From Spirochaetaceae bacterium (lineage in GTDB: Bacteria; Spirochaetota; Spirochaetia; Treponematales; Breznakiellaceae): 21,451 bases of DNA. Shown here one piece after another: positions 12,810-21,113 of this stretch. A program made the position numbers and the translations under genes. The first letter of the stretch is position 1. Each line of letters begins with the position of its first letter. The stretch spans positions 1 to 21,451 of the forward strand of contig JAIRMO010000018.1 in NCBI GenBank assembly GCA_031258625.1. The letters run 5' to 3'. Below the pieces are notes generated by a model that was given only the letters and a program-made list of their open reading frames with translations, did no database searches and had not been told where the DNA came from.

Positions 12810-14312
12810 ATGAACGAAGAGACAAAAACCTTGAGCCGGCTTGACGATGAAGCCCGGGTTCTCCTGGCGCCGATTCTGGAACGGAAGGCCCGGGGGGAAA
12901 CCCTCACCGCCAGGGACCGGATGGCCATTCCCGCCCAGGAGATGCCCGCCCAGGATCCCGGGGTTCGGAACAAAAACGTAAGCGAAGTTGCCCTGGGATA
13001 CGGCGAAAACCAGGTCCGCCTGGAGGCGGAACGCTGCCTGGGCTGCAAGAATCAGCCCTGCGTCAAGGGCTGTCCCGTGCGGGTCCCCATCCCCCGGTTC
13101 ATCGCCGAAATTCAAAAAGGGGATTTTAAGGCGGCGGTGGACGTGATCAAGGAGACCAACCTGCTCCCGGCGGTATGCGGACGGGTCTGTCCCCAGGAAA
13201 AACAGTGCCAGGCCGAATGTACCCTGGGCAAAAGCCTTAAAAACATCGAAAAGTCCGTAGCCATAGGCCGCCTGGAACGGTATGCGGCGGATTGGGAGCG
13301 GGCGAACGGCAAGGTTACCACCCCGGTGGTAAAAGGGCGGACCGGGAAAAAGGTGGCCGTCATCGGCTCAGGCCCCGCGGGGCTTACCGTGGCGGCGGAC
13401 ACGGCCCGGGAAGGACACGAGGTGGCGATCTTCGAGGCCTTCCACAAGCCCGGGGGGGTGATGATCTACGGCATCCCCGAATTCCGGCTCCCCAAGGCCA
13501 TAGTCCAGTCCGAAGTGGATATTCTCAAAAAAATGGGGGTCCGGCTGGAAACCAATTTCCTCGCGGGAAGGACCCGGACCATCAGGGAGCTTCTTGAAGG
13601 GGACGGTTATGACGCGGTTTTTATCGGGGTAGGAGCGGGGCTCCCCAAATTCCTCGGGTGCCCCGGGGAAAACCTCGTGGGGGTAGTCAGCGCCAACGAA
13701 TACCTCACCCGGGCGAATCTGATGAAGGCCTATGACCCGGAACATGCCGCCACCCCCATGTACCGTTCCCGGATTGCCGTGGTTATCGGCGGCGGCAACG
13801 TTGCCATGGACGCCGCCCGGATGGCCCTCCGGCTGGGGGCGGAACAGGTCCATGTGATCTACCGCCGGACCCGGGAGGAAATGCCAGCCCGGGCCGAAGA
13901 GGTGGAACACGCCATGGAAGAAGGCATCGTCTTTAACTTTTTACGGAACCCCACCCGCTTCCTGGGGGACGATCAGGGCCGGGTTACGGGAATGGAACTC
14001 CTCAAATACGAACTCGGCGAAAGCGACGCCTCCGGCCGGAGAAGCCCCGTGGCCATAACCGGATCGGAATATACCTTTGACTGCGATACGGTGATCGTGG
14101 CCCTGGGAAACGAATCCAACCCCCTCCTCACCAGAACCACGGCAAAGCTCCAGGCGGACAAGCGGGGCCGGATCATCGTGGACGAAACCCAAAAAACCTC
14201 CCTGGAAAAGGTTTACGCCGGGGGAGACATCGTGCTGGGAGCCGCCACGGTGATCCTCGCCATGGGAGAGGGCCGCCGGGCCGCCCAGGCGATCAATACC
14301 TTGCTGAAGTAA
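12810..14312 (+). CDS. nfnB: NADH-dependent ferredoxin:NADP+ oxidoreductase, subunit B (GltD-like)
   Basis: This is the large subunit of NfnAB, homologous to the glutamate synthase small subunit and often annotated as NADPH-dependent glutamate synthase (gltA/gltD). The 500-residue protein has an N-terminal domain with two [4Fe-4S] motifs: C76-x2-C79-x4-C84-x3-C88 and C123-x3-C127-x5-C133-x3-C137. The FAD-binding GSGPAG (186-191), the GGVMIYGIPEFRLPK signature (215-229), the NADP-binding GGGNVAMDAAR (327-337) and the final FAD motif YAGGDIVLGAATVILAMGEG (about 471-490) follow. No large glutamate synthase subunit is adjacent, and pairing with nfnA favours bifurcation over glutamate synthesis. 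The Shine-Dalgarno GGGGGAA lies in the 9-nt gap. It is convergent with epsC. Confidence 0.9.
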   Translation: MNEETKTLSRLDDEARVLLAPILERKARGETLTARDRMAIPAQEMPAQDPGVRNKNVSEVALGYGENQVRLEAERCLGCKNQPCVKGCPVRVPIPRFIAEIQKGDFKAAVDVIKETNLLPAVCGRVCPQEKQCQAECTLGKSLKNIEKSVAIGRLERYAADWERANGKVTTPVVKGRTGKKVAVIGSGPAGLTVAADTAREGHEVAIFEAFHKPGGVMIYGIPEFRLPKAIVQSEVDILKKMGVRLETNFLAGRTRTIRELLEGDGYDAVFIGVGAGLPKFLGCPGENLVGVVSANEYLTRANLMKAYDPEHAATPMYRSRIAVVIGGGNVAMDAARMALRLGAEQVHVIYRRTREEMPARAEEVEHAMEEGIVFNFLRNPTRFLGDDQGRVTGMELLKYELGESDASGRRSPVAITGSEYTFDCDTVIVALGNESNPLLTRTTAKLQADKRGRIIVDETQKTSLEKVYAGGDIVLGAATVILAMGEGRRAAQAINTLLK

Positions 14313-14328
14313 TGACGCTCCTGAGGGC

Positions 14329-14416
14329 CTTTCTCAAAACCTGGTGGGTTTGGGGAAAAGCTCCTTAATAAAGTAACGCCCGGCAAGAAAGCCGGTTTCA
14401 GAACCGGTTCCTTTGC
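14329..14416. repeat. Two hairpins between convergent nfnB and epsC
   Basis: An imperfect CTTTCTCAAAACC/GGGTTTGGGGAAAAG fold (14329-14360) is followed by a longer one. The second is GGCAAGAAAGCCGGTT, loop TCAG, AACCGGTTCCTTTGCC (about 14382-14416), with two or three mismatches. No clean T-run follows, though GGTTTTTC occurs about 15-20 nt further on. They sit where both transcripts should end. Confidence 0.45.
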
Positions 14417-14453
14417 CGTCGGCTCCTGCGGTTTTTCAGGTAAAACTGCCCGG

Positions 14454-15353
14454 CTACCGTGTTTTTACCACCTGATCGGTTTTGGTGTAAACCATGGTGC
14501 CGGGGGGAACCGATTCGGTAAGCCAGACATTGCCCCCTATGGTACAGCCCCGGCCGATGACGGTTTGACCGCCCAGAATGGTAGCCCCGGAATAGATGGT
14601 TACGTCGTCTTCTATGGTAGGGTGCCGTTTTTTATCGGCCGCTTCTTTTTTTACCGAAAGGGCTCCCAGGGTTACGCCCTGATAGAGTTTGACATTTTTT
14701 CCAATCACCGTGGTTTCCCCGATAACCACCCCGGTACCGTGGTCGATAAAAAAGGATTCCCCAATTTGAGCCCCCGGATGGATGTCGATGCCGGTACTGC
14801 CATGGACCAGTTCACTCATGATCCGGGGGATCAGGGGTACTTCCCGGACCCAAAAAAAGTGGGCCAGGCGGTGAACCGTGATGGCCTCGAATCCCGGGTA
14901 GGACACGATAACCTCTTCGGTGCTTTTTGCCGCGGGGTCTCCCTTAAAGGCAGCCTCCATATCCAGGGCAAGGGCGCGCCGGATCTGGGGAAGTTCATCA
15001 AAAAAATCATTGACGATAAGCTCCGCCGCCGCGTGACAGCCTTCACTCCCGCAGGCATTTTTTTCGCCGCCGAAAACACCGGAGTTCCGGGTGGAAAAAA
15101 CCAGGCTTTTTTCCACCTCCCGGATCAATTCCCGGGCAATGTGGTAAACCCGCTCGGCGGTGATAAATTGCAGATTGTCATGATCCAGCCCCTCATTTTC
15201 CCGAAACCCGGGGAAGATAAGTTCGTCCAGGCCGTGGAGGATATCGTCAATGCTATCCCGGCTGGGAAGGTTTGAACCGCCGGTTTGATTCACCAGGCCA
15301 TAATGCCCATAGGAAGCAACCAGGGCTTCGACATTTTTATTCAACCGTTGCAT
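14454..15353 (-). CDS. epsC: Serine O-acetyltransferase (EpsC-type)
   Basis: This enzyme transfers acetyl from acetyl-CoA to serine, making O-acetylserine for cysteine synthesis. The 299-residue protein has an N-terminal helical domain and then the left-handed beta-helix core of hexapeptide repeats. Family motifs are AITVHRLAHFFW, GIDIHPGAQIG (catalytic Asp/His pair), FFIDHGTGVVIGETTVIG and VKLYQGVTLGALSV, and the chain ends at KTDQVVKTR. The ATG at 15353 is chosen because GGAGG lies at proper spacing; an ATG two codons upstream abuts that Shine-Dalgarno. A longer open frame to 15506 overlaps the patatin gene antisense to nothing and has no RBS. The gene follows the patatin-like gene by 35 nt on the same strand, suggesting cotranscription. 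No cysK is in the window. Confidence 0.9.
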   Translation of the reverse strand: MQRLNKNVEALVASYGHYGLVNQTGGSNLPSRDSIDDILHGLDELIFPGFRENEGLDHDNLQFITAERVYHIARELIREVEKSLVFSTRNSGVFGGEKNACGSEGCHAAAELIVNDFFDELPQIRRALALDMEAAFKGDPAAKSTEEVIVSYPGFEAITVHRLAHFFWVREVPLIPRIMSELVHGSTGIDIHPGAQIGESFFIDHGTGVVIGETTVIGKNVKLYQGVTLGALSVKKEAADKKRHPTIEDDVTIYSGATILGGQTVIGRGCTIGGNVWLTESVPPGTMVYTKTDQVVKTR

Positions 15354-15388
15354 AGACATCCTCCATAAACAAACTTCGCGGACAGACC

Positions 15389-16294
15389 CTAACCCATCCG
15401 GACGCCGCGCTCCCGCTGCTGCCGCCGGACAAAAAACGCCTCCGGACCGGAACTGAAAAAAGCCCGAACGGCCCTTTCCTGCTCCCGGACAAGCCGCTCC
15501 CCACATTGAATAATGGCCGCTGCCCGGGAAAAAGAAAAGGGGGTCGCGGTGCCGCCGACATGGATGGTGAAGGGCACTTTTTTTTCTGTCTGCTTAAGAA
15601 TATGAAAGGTCACTTCAAAAACCCGGAACAGGACCTCCATTCCGGTCCGCAGGGTCTGGGCTGAACGGGCTCTGAAATCCCCCACATCCACCGCCAGGAT
15701 CCTTTTATACCCCGCTTCCCGGGCTATGTAAACCGGCAAATTATTGGCCAATCCCCCGTCCACCAGGAAGCGGTCCCCTTCCCGGAGGGGTTCAAAAAAC
15801 CCGGGAAAGGCCATGGAAGCCCGCATCGCCCGGGCAACGGAACCGGAAGAAAGCACCACCTCCCTGCCCTCGACGATGTCCACGGCGTTGCATCGGAAGG
15901 GAATCCGGGTCTCCTCAAAGGTTTTTTTCCCGGAGAGGTCCTCCAGGAGTTTCTGGATCCGCTCTCCCGAATCCATCCCGGGCCGGGTCGCAAGGTTCCC
16001 CAGGATTTGACCGGTCTGAACCACCGTGCCCAGGGGACCGTCGAACTTATAGGCAAAGCCGTCCAGATATTTTCGCAGGTTGAATTCCTCCAGGGCAAAC
16101 CGGGTAAGCTCCGCGCTTTCCATCCCGCAGGCATAGAGCCCTCCGACAATGGCCCCCATGGATGTCCCCACTACCAAAGAGGGCGGGGGAAAACCCAGGG
16201 CGGAAAAGGCGTTAAGAATGCCAATATGGGCAAATCCCCGGGCTCCCCCGCCGGACAGGACCAAGGCCCATTTCAAGTTAGGATTGATCCGCAT
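15389..16294 (-). CDS. Patatin-like phospholipase (RssA/NTE family)
   Basis: This is a serine acyl-hydrolase with a Ser-Asp dyad, probably acting on phospholipids or acylated small molecules in the cytoplasm; the substrate is unknown. In the 301-residue chain the oxyanion loop GGGARG is at 15-20, the nucleophile elbow GTSMG at 43-47 (Ser45), and the catalytic Asp in DGG at about 179. ASMAFPGFFEPL (159-170) is the expected patatin segment before that Asp. There is no signal peptide or TM helix. The ATG at 16294 begins 9 nt after the stop of the giant activase-like gene, with only a weak AGGT in the gap, so translation may be coupled. epsC follows 35 nt later. The C-terminal tail is Arg-rich (VRRQQRERGVR). 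Confidence 0.88.
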   Translation of the reverse strand: MRINPNLKWALVLSGGGARGFAHIGILNAFSALGFPPPSLVVGTSMGAIVGGLYACGMESAELTRFALEEFNLRKYLDGFAYKFDGPLGTVVQTGQILGNLATRPGMDSGERIQKLLEDLSGKKTFEETRIPFRCNAVDIVEGREVVLSSGSVARAMRASMAFPGFFEPLREGDRFLVDGGLANNLPVYIAREAGYKRILAVDVGDFRARSAQTLRTGMEVLFRVFEVTFHILKQTEKKVPFTIHVGGTATPFSFSRAAAIIQCGERLVREQERAVRAFFSSGPEAFFVRRQQRERGVRMG

Positions 16295-16303
16295 AGTGCT
16301 TAC

Positions 16304-19300
16304 CTAGCCGCCGCACCCCTCGCAGGGATCCCCTTCCCCGGCGGCAACCGCCTCCAATTCCCGCCCGCCGTCGTCCCGGTCCTCCCCGGAAAGGCCGGCG
16401 GGGAGGTTCCCTGTTTCGGTAAACCAGGGATTATGGCTGCCCGCCGAATCGATGAGGCCGGAAAGATCCGTATTGCCCTTAAACCGGAGGACATTAACCA
16501 TAAAAATATTGAGTTTGTTTACGATATTTGGCGGAAGGAGGTTCCCGTCCACTTCCACCGAGAGGGCCGGATAGTTCCGCTCCCGGGCCCAGGGGGTAAA
16601 AAGCCCCTCGATAACCCGGCCGATAAGGCAAGCGAAGGGGGAAATATTCACGATCCCCGAATACCCCTGTTCCATGGCGGTGGCGGCGACCCCGCTGGAT
16701 ACGGCGATCTCCGAATTGAGCTCCAGGTTGACAAAGTACTTCTGGGTATTTTCCATGATTTCGTGCATGTCGTGGGGAGTTTTGGGGATGAGTCCCGTCG
16801 GTTCCAGTATGGAGAGGACCTTCTTTTCCACCGAGTGTTTCCACCACTCCTCTATTTCCAGCTTTTTAAGGTCCCGCCAGGGTTTAGAAAAGAGCCGCCT
16901 TCCGGGTTTTCTCATTTTGATGAGCTTCTTTAAGGCATATTCCCGGACAAAGTCCAGGTAGTGGATCCACTCGGAGATCCCCGCTACTTTAACCACGATT
17001 CCCCGCTCACTCATCAGATCCGTGAGTTCCCCCACGGCAAAATCGTCCCGGCGCACGTAGATCTCCCCCACGATAAGGACCTTGGGACAGTCGGTGAGCT
17101 GCCGTTTGAGGGGGATCTTCCGCACATCCTCCGCGACCTGCCGCAGTTCCTTCCAGATCCGCCGGGGTTCACGCTCCACCGCGTCCATAACCTTACGCCA
17201 GGATTTTTCATAGTCTGCCTGGGCCTGTTCCGGATCCGCGGCCAGGGCCTTGAGGGAGGTCTGGATGTCCTTGAGGTAATCGGAAAGCACCAGGCCCTTC
17301 CACATTTCTTTGGCAAAATTCGGACCCAATTCGGTGTAGGAATTATCCGCGGAGAGGATAAAAACCACCACGTTTTCCAGGCGCAGGTCCTTAAAAAGGT
17401 TTTCATAGTACACGTAGTATTGACCGGTCCGGCAAGGCCCGGTGGTGATGGGCACAAAAAGAAGGTACAGCTCGTCCTTGCGGTACTTTTCGCTGGTAAA
17501 GAACTGGAGGGCGCTCCCCAGGACCAAGTGGCTGGGAACACATTCCTTCCCCGAGGCGTGGGCCCGGGCGATTTGGACGGTTTTGGCGGTAGCCACCGGC
17601 AGGGCCTCGGCGTTGATGCCTAAGCCCCGGACCGCGGCGCCCATATATTCGGTAGAAATGGCCCCCATGTTGGACAGGAGCACCTTTACCCGCTTATTGC
17701 CCCGAATGGGCACCTTTTCCCCGGTCTTGTCGTTGTCTATCCTGAGGTCCTCCCCGCCGGCGGCGGATGGATCGTAGACAAAACGCCATCCATTGTCGTA
17801 CCGTTCTCCCTCAAGGTCGGTCTTCTTGGACCGGTACCCGTCGATGATGTCCAGAAACGCTTCCACCCGGGTATCCACTCCGGCATCCGCCGAATGGGAG
17901 TCCAGTTCCAGCACCAGGAAGGGCTTTTGCCCCATCACCCACTTGAGGTAATGGAGAATAAAAGAATCCGGGGCGCAGGAAAAATTGGTGATATAGGTAA
18001 CGTAGATATTGTCCTCGTTTTTGAGGAAATTCGCCGACTTTACATCCTGCTGGCCGTAATACCAGTACATATTGGGGAAGATCTTCTGCTCCTCAAAGGG
18101 AAGAATATCGAAGGGTATAATAGAATACCCCCGGGTGGTAAATTTCCGGGGGATCCCCATATTGGCCTCCGGGGTAAAGGCGTTGTAAGGCCGGCCCAGG
18201 AGGGCGATCACCGGCCGGGCCGCTTTGCGGGCGTCCTCCAGGGCCTCATAGCCCAGCTTTTTCACCGCGGCAGAATAAGCCTGTTGTTGGGCCAGGGCCT
18301 TGGTAAAGGCCGCTCTGGTTTCAGCCTCCCCAATACCCAGCCGCCGGGTCATCTCCATAAAGAGTTCCAGGGCCTTGGCTTCCCCAAATTTGAAGCTCAC
18401 CACCAGGGGAAGAAAGCGGTTTTTATCCACATCGGGAAAGGCCTTCTCGATATAGTAGGGAAGGCTCTGGGTGATGGGACAGAAATTGGCGTGGACCTCC
18501 GCCTCGTAACTGGGCATATCCCGAAAATGGGGGAGCAGCACGTAGTCCGCCCCCTTGTCAAGACAGTCCTGGACCGCGCCATGGGCTATTTCAGCGGGGA
18601 AACAATAGGTGGACTCCGCCCGGGCAACCCCGCCGTGGGCAACTTCGGTGGAGAGGAAGGTCCGGATTCCCAACTCATGAAAGAACCACGAGTACAGGGG
18701 ATAGAGGGTATGAACCGAAAAGGCCCGGGGGATACCGACCGAAAAGTTTCGCCCTTTGGTTTCGGCTTTCCCCTCCGGGGGGGCGGCGAATTCTTCAAAA
18801 AGCATGCGCTGGCGCTTTTCCACATAGTCAAAGATCGGTATCTCCGCGGAGGGTAAGTCCGAAACCGCCTTCCGCATATTGGTGTACTTGTTACACCGTC
18901 CCCCAAACATATATTTGTGGCCGTTGACGTTAAGCACCTGGATGGGGCAGCGGTTATCGCAGGAATGGCAGGTAAAAACCCGCTCATAACCGATTTCCCG
19001 GCCGATAAGGTCGTCAATATCCACGGTCTGCTCCCCCAGCAGCCCCTCGGCGTTTTTACGTTTTGCCAGGAGGGCCACCCCGAAACAGCCCGTCAGTTCC
19101 GGAGAGGGGGGAACCAGGATCTCCTTGTCCAGCATCATGGCAAAAGCCAGGGGGACCGCGGCGTTTTTGGCTACCCCCCCCTGGAGGAAGATCTTGCCCC
19201 CGATGGTACGGTTCCCCACCACCCGGTTCAGGTAGTTGGCCACAATGGAGCAGGCGATCCCCGCGGTGATGTTCTCCCGGGAGGCCCCCTGCTGAACCGC

Positions 19301-20773
19301 CTTGCGGATGTCCGAATTGATAAAGGCGGAACAGTGTTCCCCGAATTTGCAGGGGGCGTCCGCTTTAAGGGCGATGGGGCCGATGTCCTGGGCAGCGTGG
19401 ATGGAGAGATCCCCCGACGCGGATTCCTCCAGGAAAGAGCCGGTTCCCGCGGAACAAGCCTCGTTCATGGCGTAATCGATGGGTACGGAGTTTTTGAGGA
19501 GCACGTATTTGGCGTCCTGGCCTCCAATCTCGAAGATAGTCTCCACCTCCGGGTCAAAGTAAGTGGTCCCTACGGAGTGGGCGATGATCTCGTTGTAGAC
19601 TCCGGGGGTTTCCAGAAACACCCCGAGGATCTCCCGGGAAGAACCGGTGGTGGATACCAGGCGTATATCGACCTTTTTATCCCCCGCGCCCGCGGCGGAT
19701 AAATCGGAGCGGATCTTCTCCTGGATGATCCGCATACACTCCTTCAGGGCCTTGACCGGGTCCCCATGGGTACGGCCGTAATGACTGGCCACGATCTCGT
19801 CGGTCTCCATGTCCACCAGGCACGCCTTGGTAGTGGTGGACCCCCCGTCCACCCCCAGGATATAGCGCCGGTCCGGACGGACCTTGCCGTCGCTTTTGTC
19901 GAAGGTTTTGACCTTATCCCACCAGTCCGCCAAGGCCCCCAGGGAGCCGAAACGGATCGTATTGGGTTTGAGGAGCCCCTCCACCTGGGGCAGGGGACTT
20001 CCCGACTCCGGGGCCAACACCGCCGCGCCCAGAGCCTCAAAGACCGGGGCGGTTTCGGGGATAATGAATTCAATATGGGGGGCCTTTTCCCGGATAAACC
20101 GGATGATGTGACGGTTCAGGGTGATTCCCCCGGTCAGCACCACCCGGCCGGAAGTGATTTTTGCCCGTTTGAGGAAGTCGATAACCTTAACGGCCATCAC
20201 ATCGGAAAGGGAGAGGACAATATCGTTTTTCGTCGCCTCCCGTTTGTTCAGGCGGTGGGTACAGTCGCTTTTCATAAACACCGAACACCGGGTGGAAAGG
20301 GGATACACCTTGGCGTCATCGGGAACCTTGTCGATATCCTCCAGGGTCATATCCATCCGGGCCAACTGCTGTTTCAGGAATTCCCCGGTTCCGGAGGCGC
20401 ATTTGTTCCCGGAAAAATTGTTGATGATCTTACCGTTCCCGTCCAGGGAGTAGACCACTAAGTCCTCCCCCCCCATACTAACCACCGCATCGGCCGTTAT
20501 GTTCAAGGTCCGAAGGGCCGCCTCCACGCAAAGGGGTTCCAGGGTGCCCGCGGCGTTGAACATGAACCGGCCTTCGTTTCCCGTTACCAGGGCCGGGATA
20601 CCCGCGGCAGCCCGGCCTTCGGCGAGAAGTTTCCGCACCGCCGCGGCAAAGTCCCCTTCATGGGGGATTGCGGCGCTCCACACCACCCGGCTTCCTTCAT
20701 CCCGGATGCCGCCGTTTTCAACCAACACCATCTTTAAACTCGTGGACCCAATATTTATTCCTAATGACCGCAT
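16304..20773 (-). CDS. Giant 2-hydroxyacyl-CoA dehydratase activase-like fusion (two ASKHA domains plus DUF2229/HgdB-like modules)
   Basis: In one 1489-residue chain, two BadF/BadG/BcrA/BcrD-type ASKHA ATPase domains lie at about 1-255 (phosphate loop GINIGSTSLK) and 303-575 (GVDGGSTTTK). Each has its own cluster cysteines: C125 (KCASGTG) with C163 (RCSVF), and C440 (ACSAGTG) with C481 (HCSAF). A Cys-rich linker follows (C602, C605, C609, C627). Then come a DUF2229-like module (about 678-985; C724, C765, C933) and a second, similar module (about 1028-1435; C1078, C1113, C1382), ending in a CEGCGG tail. Activases of this family hydrolyse ATP to push electrons into HgdB-type iron-sulfur enzymes. 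Here activase and acceptor appear fused; the substrate is unknown. The ATG at 20773 has GAGGGG 4 nt upstream (a TTG at 20785 is possible). No TM helix is seen. It heads the operon with the patatin-like gene and epsC. Confidence 0.85.
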   Translation of the reverse strand: MRSLGINIGSTSLKMVLVENGGIRDEGSRVVWSAAIPHEGDFAAAVRKLLAEGRAAAGIPALVTGNEGRFMFNAAGTLEPLCVEAALRTLNITADAVVSMGGEDLVVYSLDGNGKIINNFSGNKCASGTGEFLKQQLARMDMTLEDIDKVPDDAKVYPLSTRCSVFMKSDCTHRLNKREATKNDIVLSLSDVMAVKVIDFLKRAKITSGRVVLTGGITLNRHIIRFIREKAPHIEFIIPETAPVFEALGAAVLAPESGSPLPQVEGLLKPNTIRFGSLGALADWWDKVKTFDKSDGKVRPDRRYILGVDGGSTTTKACLVDMETDEIVASHYGRTHGDPVKALKECMRIIQEKIRSDLSAAGAGDKKVDIRLVSTTGSSREILGVFLETPGVYNEIIAHSVGTTYFDPEVETIFEIGGQDAKYVLLKNSVPIDYAMNEACSAGTGSFLEESASGDLSIHAAQDIGPIALKADAPCKFGEHCSAFINSDIRKAVQQGASRENITAGIACSIVANYLNRVVGNRTIGGKIFLQGGVAKNAAVPLAFAMMLDKEILVPPSPELTGCFGVALLAKRKNAEGLLGEQTVDIDDLIGREIGYERVFTCHSCDNRCPIQVLNVNGHKYMFGGRCNKYTNMRKAVSDLPSAEIPIFDYVEKRQRMLFEEFAAPPEGKAETKGRNFSVGIPRAFSVHTLYPLYSWFFHELGIRTFLSTEVAHGGVARAESTYCFPAEIAHGAVQDCLDKGADYVLLPHFRDMPSYEAEVHANFCPITQSLPYYIEKAFPDVDKNRFLPLVVSFKFGEAKALELFMEMTRRLGIGEAETRAAFTKALAQQQAYSAAVKKLGYEALEDARKAARPVIALLGRPYNAFTPEANMGIPRKFTTRGYSIIPFDILPFEEQKIFPNMYWYYGQQDVKSANFLKNEDNIYVTYITNFSCAPDSFILHYLKWVMGQKPFLVLELDSHSADAGVDTRVEAFLDIIDGYRSKKTDLEGERYDNGWRFVYDPSAAGGEDLRIDNDKTGEKVPIRGNKRVKVLLSNMGAISTEYMGAAVRGLGINAEALPVATAKTVQIARAHASGKECVPSHLVLGSALQFFTSEKYRKDELYLLFVPITTGPCRTGQYYVYYENLFKDLRLENVVVFILSADNSYTELGPNFAKEMWKGLVLSDYLKDIQTSLKALAADPEQAQADYEKSWRKVMDAVEREPRRIWKELRQVAEDVRKIPLKRQLTDCPKVLIVGEIYVRRDDFAVGELTDLMSERGIVVKVAGISEWIHYLDFVREYALKKLIKMRKPGRRLFSKPWRDLKKLEIEEWWKHSVEKKVLSILEPTGLIPKTPHDMHEIMENTQKYFVNLELNSEIAVSSGVAATAMEQGYSGIVNISPFACLIGRVIEGLFTPWARERNYPALSVEVDGNLLPPNIVNKLNIFMVNVLRFKGNTDLSGLIDSAGSHNPWFTETGNLPAGLSGEDRDDGGRELEAVAAGEGDPCEGCGG

Positions 20774-20908
20774 ACTACCCCTCAAGAAGAGAAAAAATTA
20801 ACTGCGACTATTTCACAATTCGATGATCCGGCAGGACCATAATCTTGAATACGCAACTTTACCTTTAAAATAGTAATTTCCCCGCCGTCCGATAATCGGG
20901 CGGCTGTC

Positions 20909-20930
20909 CCAAAACTCCCGCGGGTTTTGG
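20909..20930. repeat. CCAAAAC...GTTTTGG palindrome
   Basis: CCAAAAC (20909-20915) and GTTTTGG (20924-20930) enclose CCCGCGGG, so nearly the whole 22-nt stretch is palindromic. Same AAAAC...GTTTT core as neighbouring hairpins. Confidence 0.55.
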
Positions 20931-20952
20931 AGCAAATTTAGTATCGGGCGTC

Positions 20953-20980
20953 TTTTAAAAACCAACCGGGTTTTTTAAAA
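20953..20980. repeat. TTTTAAAAACC/GGTTTTTTAAAA hairpin
   Basis: Arms at 20953-20963 and about 20969-20980, with a one-base bulge. It belongs to the AACC...GGTT group of intergenic hairpins in this window. Confidence 0.5.
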
Positions 20981-20994
20981 AATCCTCTATGAAT

Positions 20995-21031
20995 GAGGCT
21001 GTTCCAAAACTTCAGTTTTTGGAACAGCTTC
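20995..21031 (+). repeat. 37-nt hairpin element, copy 2
   Basis: It begins GAGGCTGTTCC and is identical over 37 nt, including the one-base bulge, to the minus-strand reading of 3885-3849. Arms GCTGTTCCAAAAC and GTTTTTGGAACAGC surround TTCA. Confidence 0.75.
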
Positions 21032-21038
21032 TTACCCC

Positions 21039-21075
21039 AGCCTGTTCCGAAACCGACCGGGTTTTGGAACAGGCT
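21039..21075. repeat. 16-bp hairpin, AGCCTGTTCC family
   Basis: AGCCTGTTCCGAAACC (21039-21054) and GGTTTTGGAACAGGCT (21060-21075) pair with one mismatch. The arms match those of 3746-3803. As there, it follows a 37-nt element in the same relative order. Confidence 0.7.
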
Positions 21076-21113
21076 CTACTATCATACTTAATTTTCGAAT
21101 AAAAATATAGAGT

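Noticed and set aside
11910..13115. 401-codon minus-strand open frame opposite nfnAB
   Set aside because: Both nfnA and nfnB show full cofactor motifs on the plus strand; the antisense frame has none.
15354..15506. N-terminal extension of epsC to 15506
   Set aside because: It would overlap the 3' end of the patatin-like gene and lacks an RBS; GGAGG places the start at 15353.
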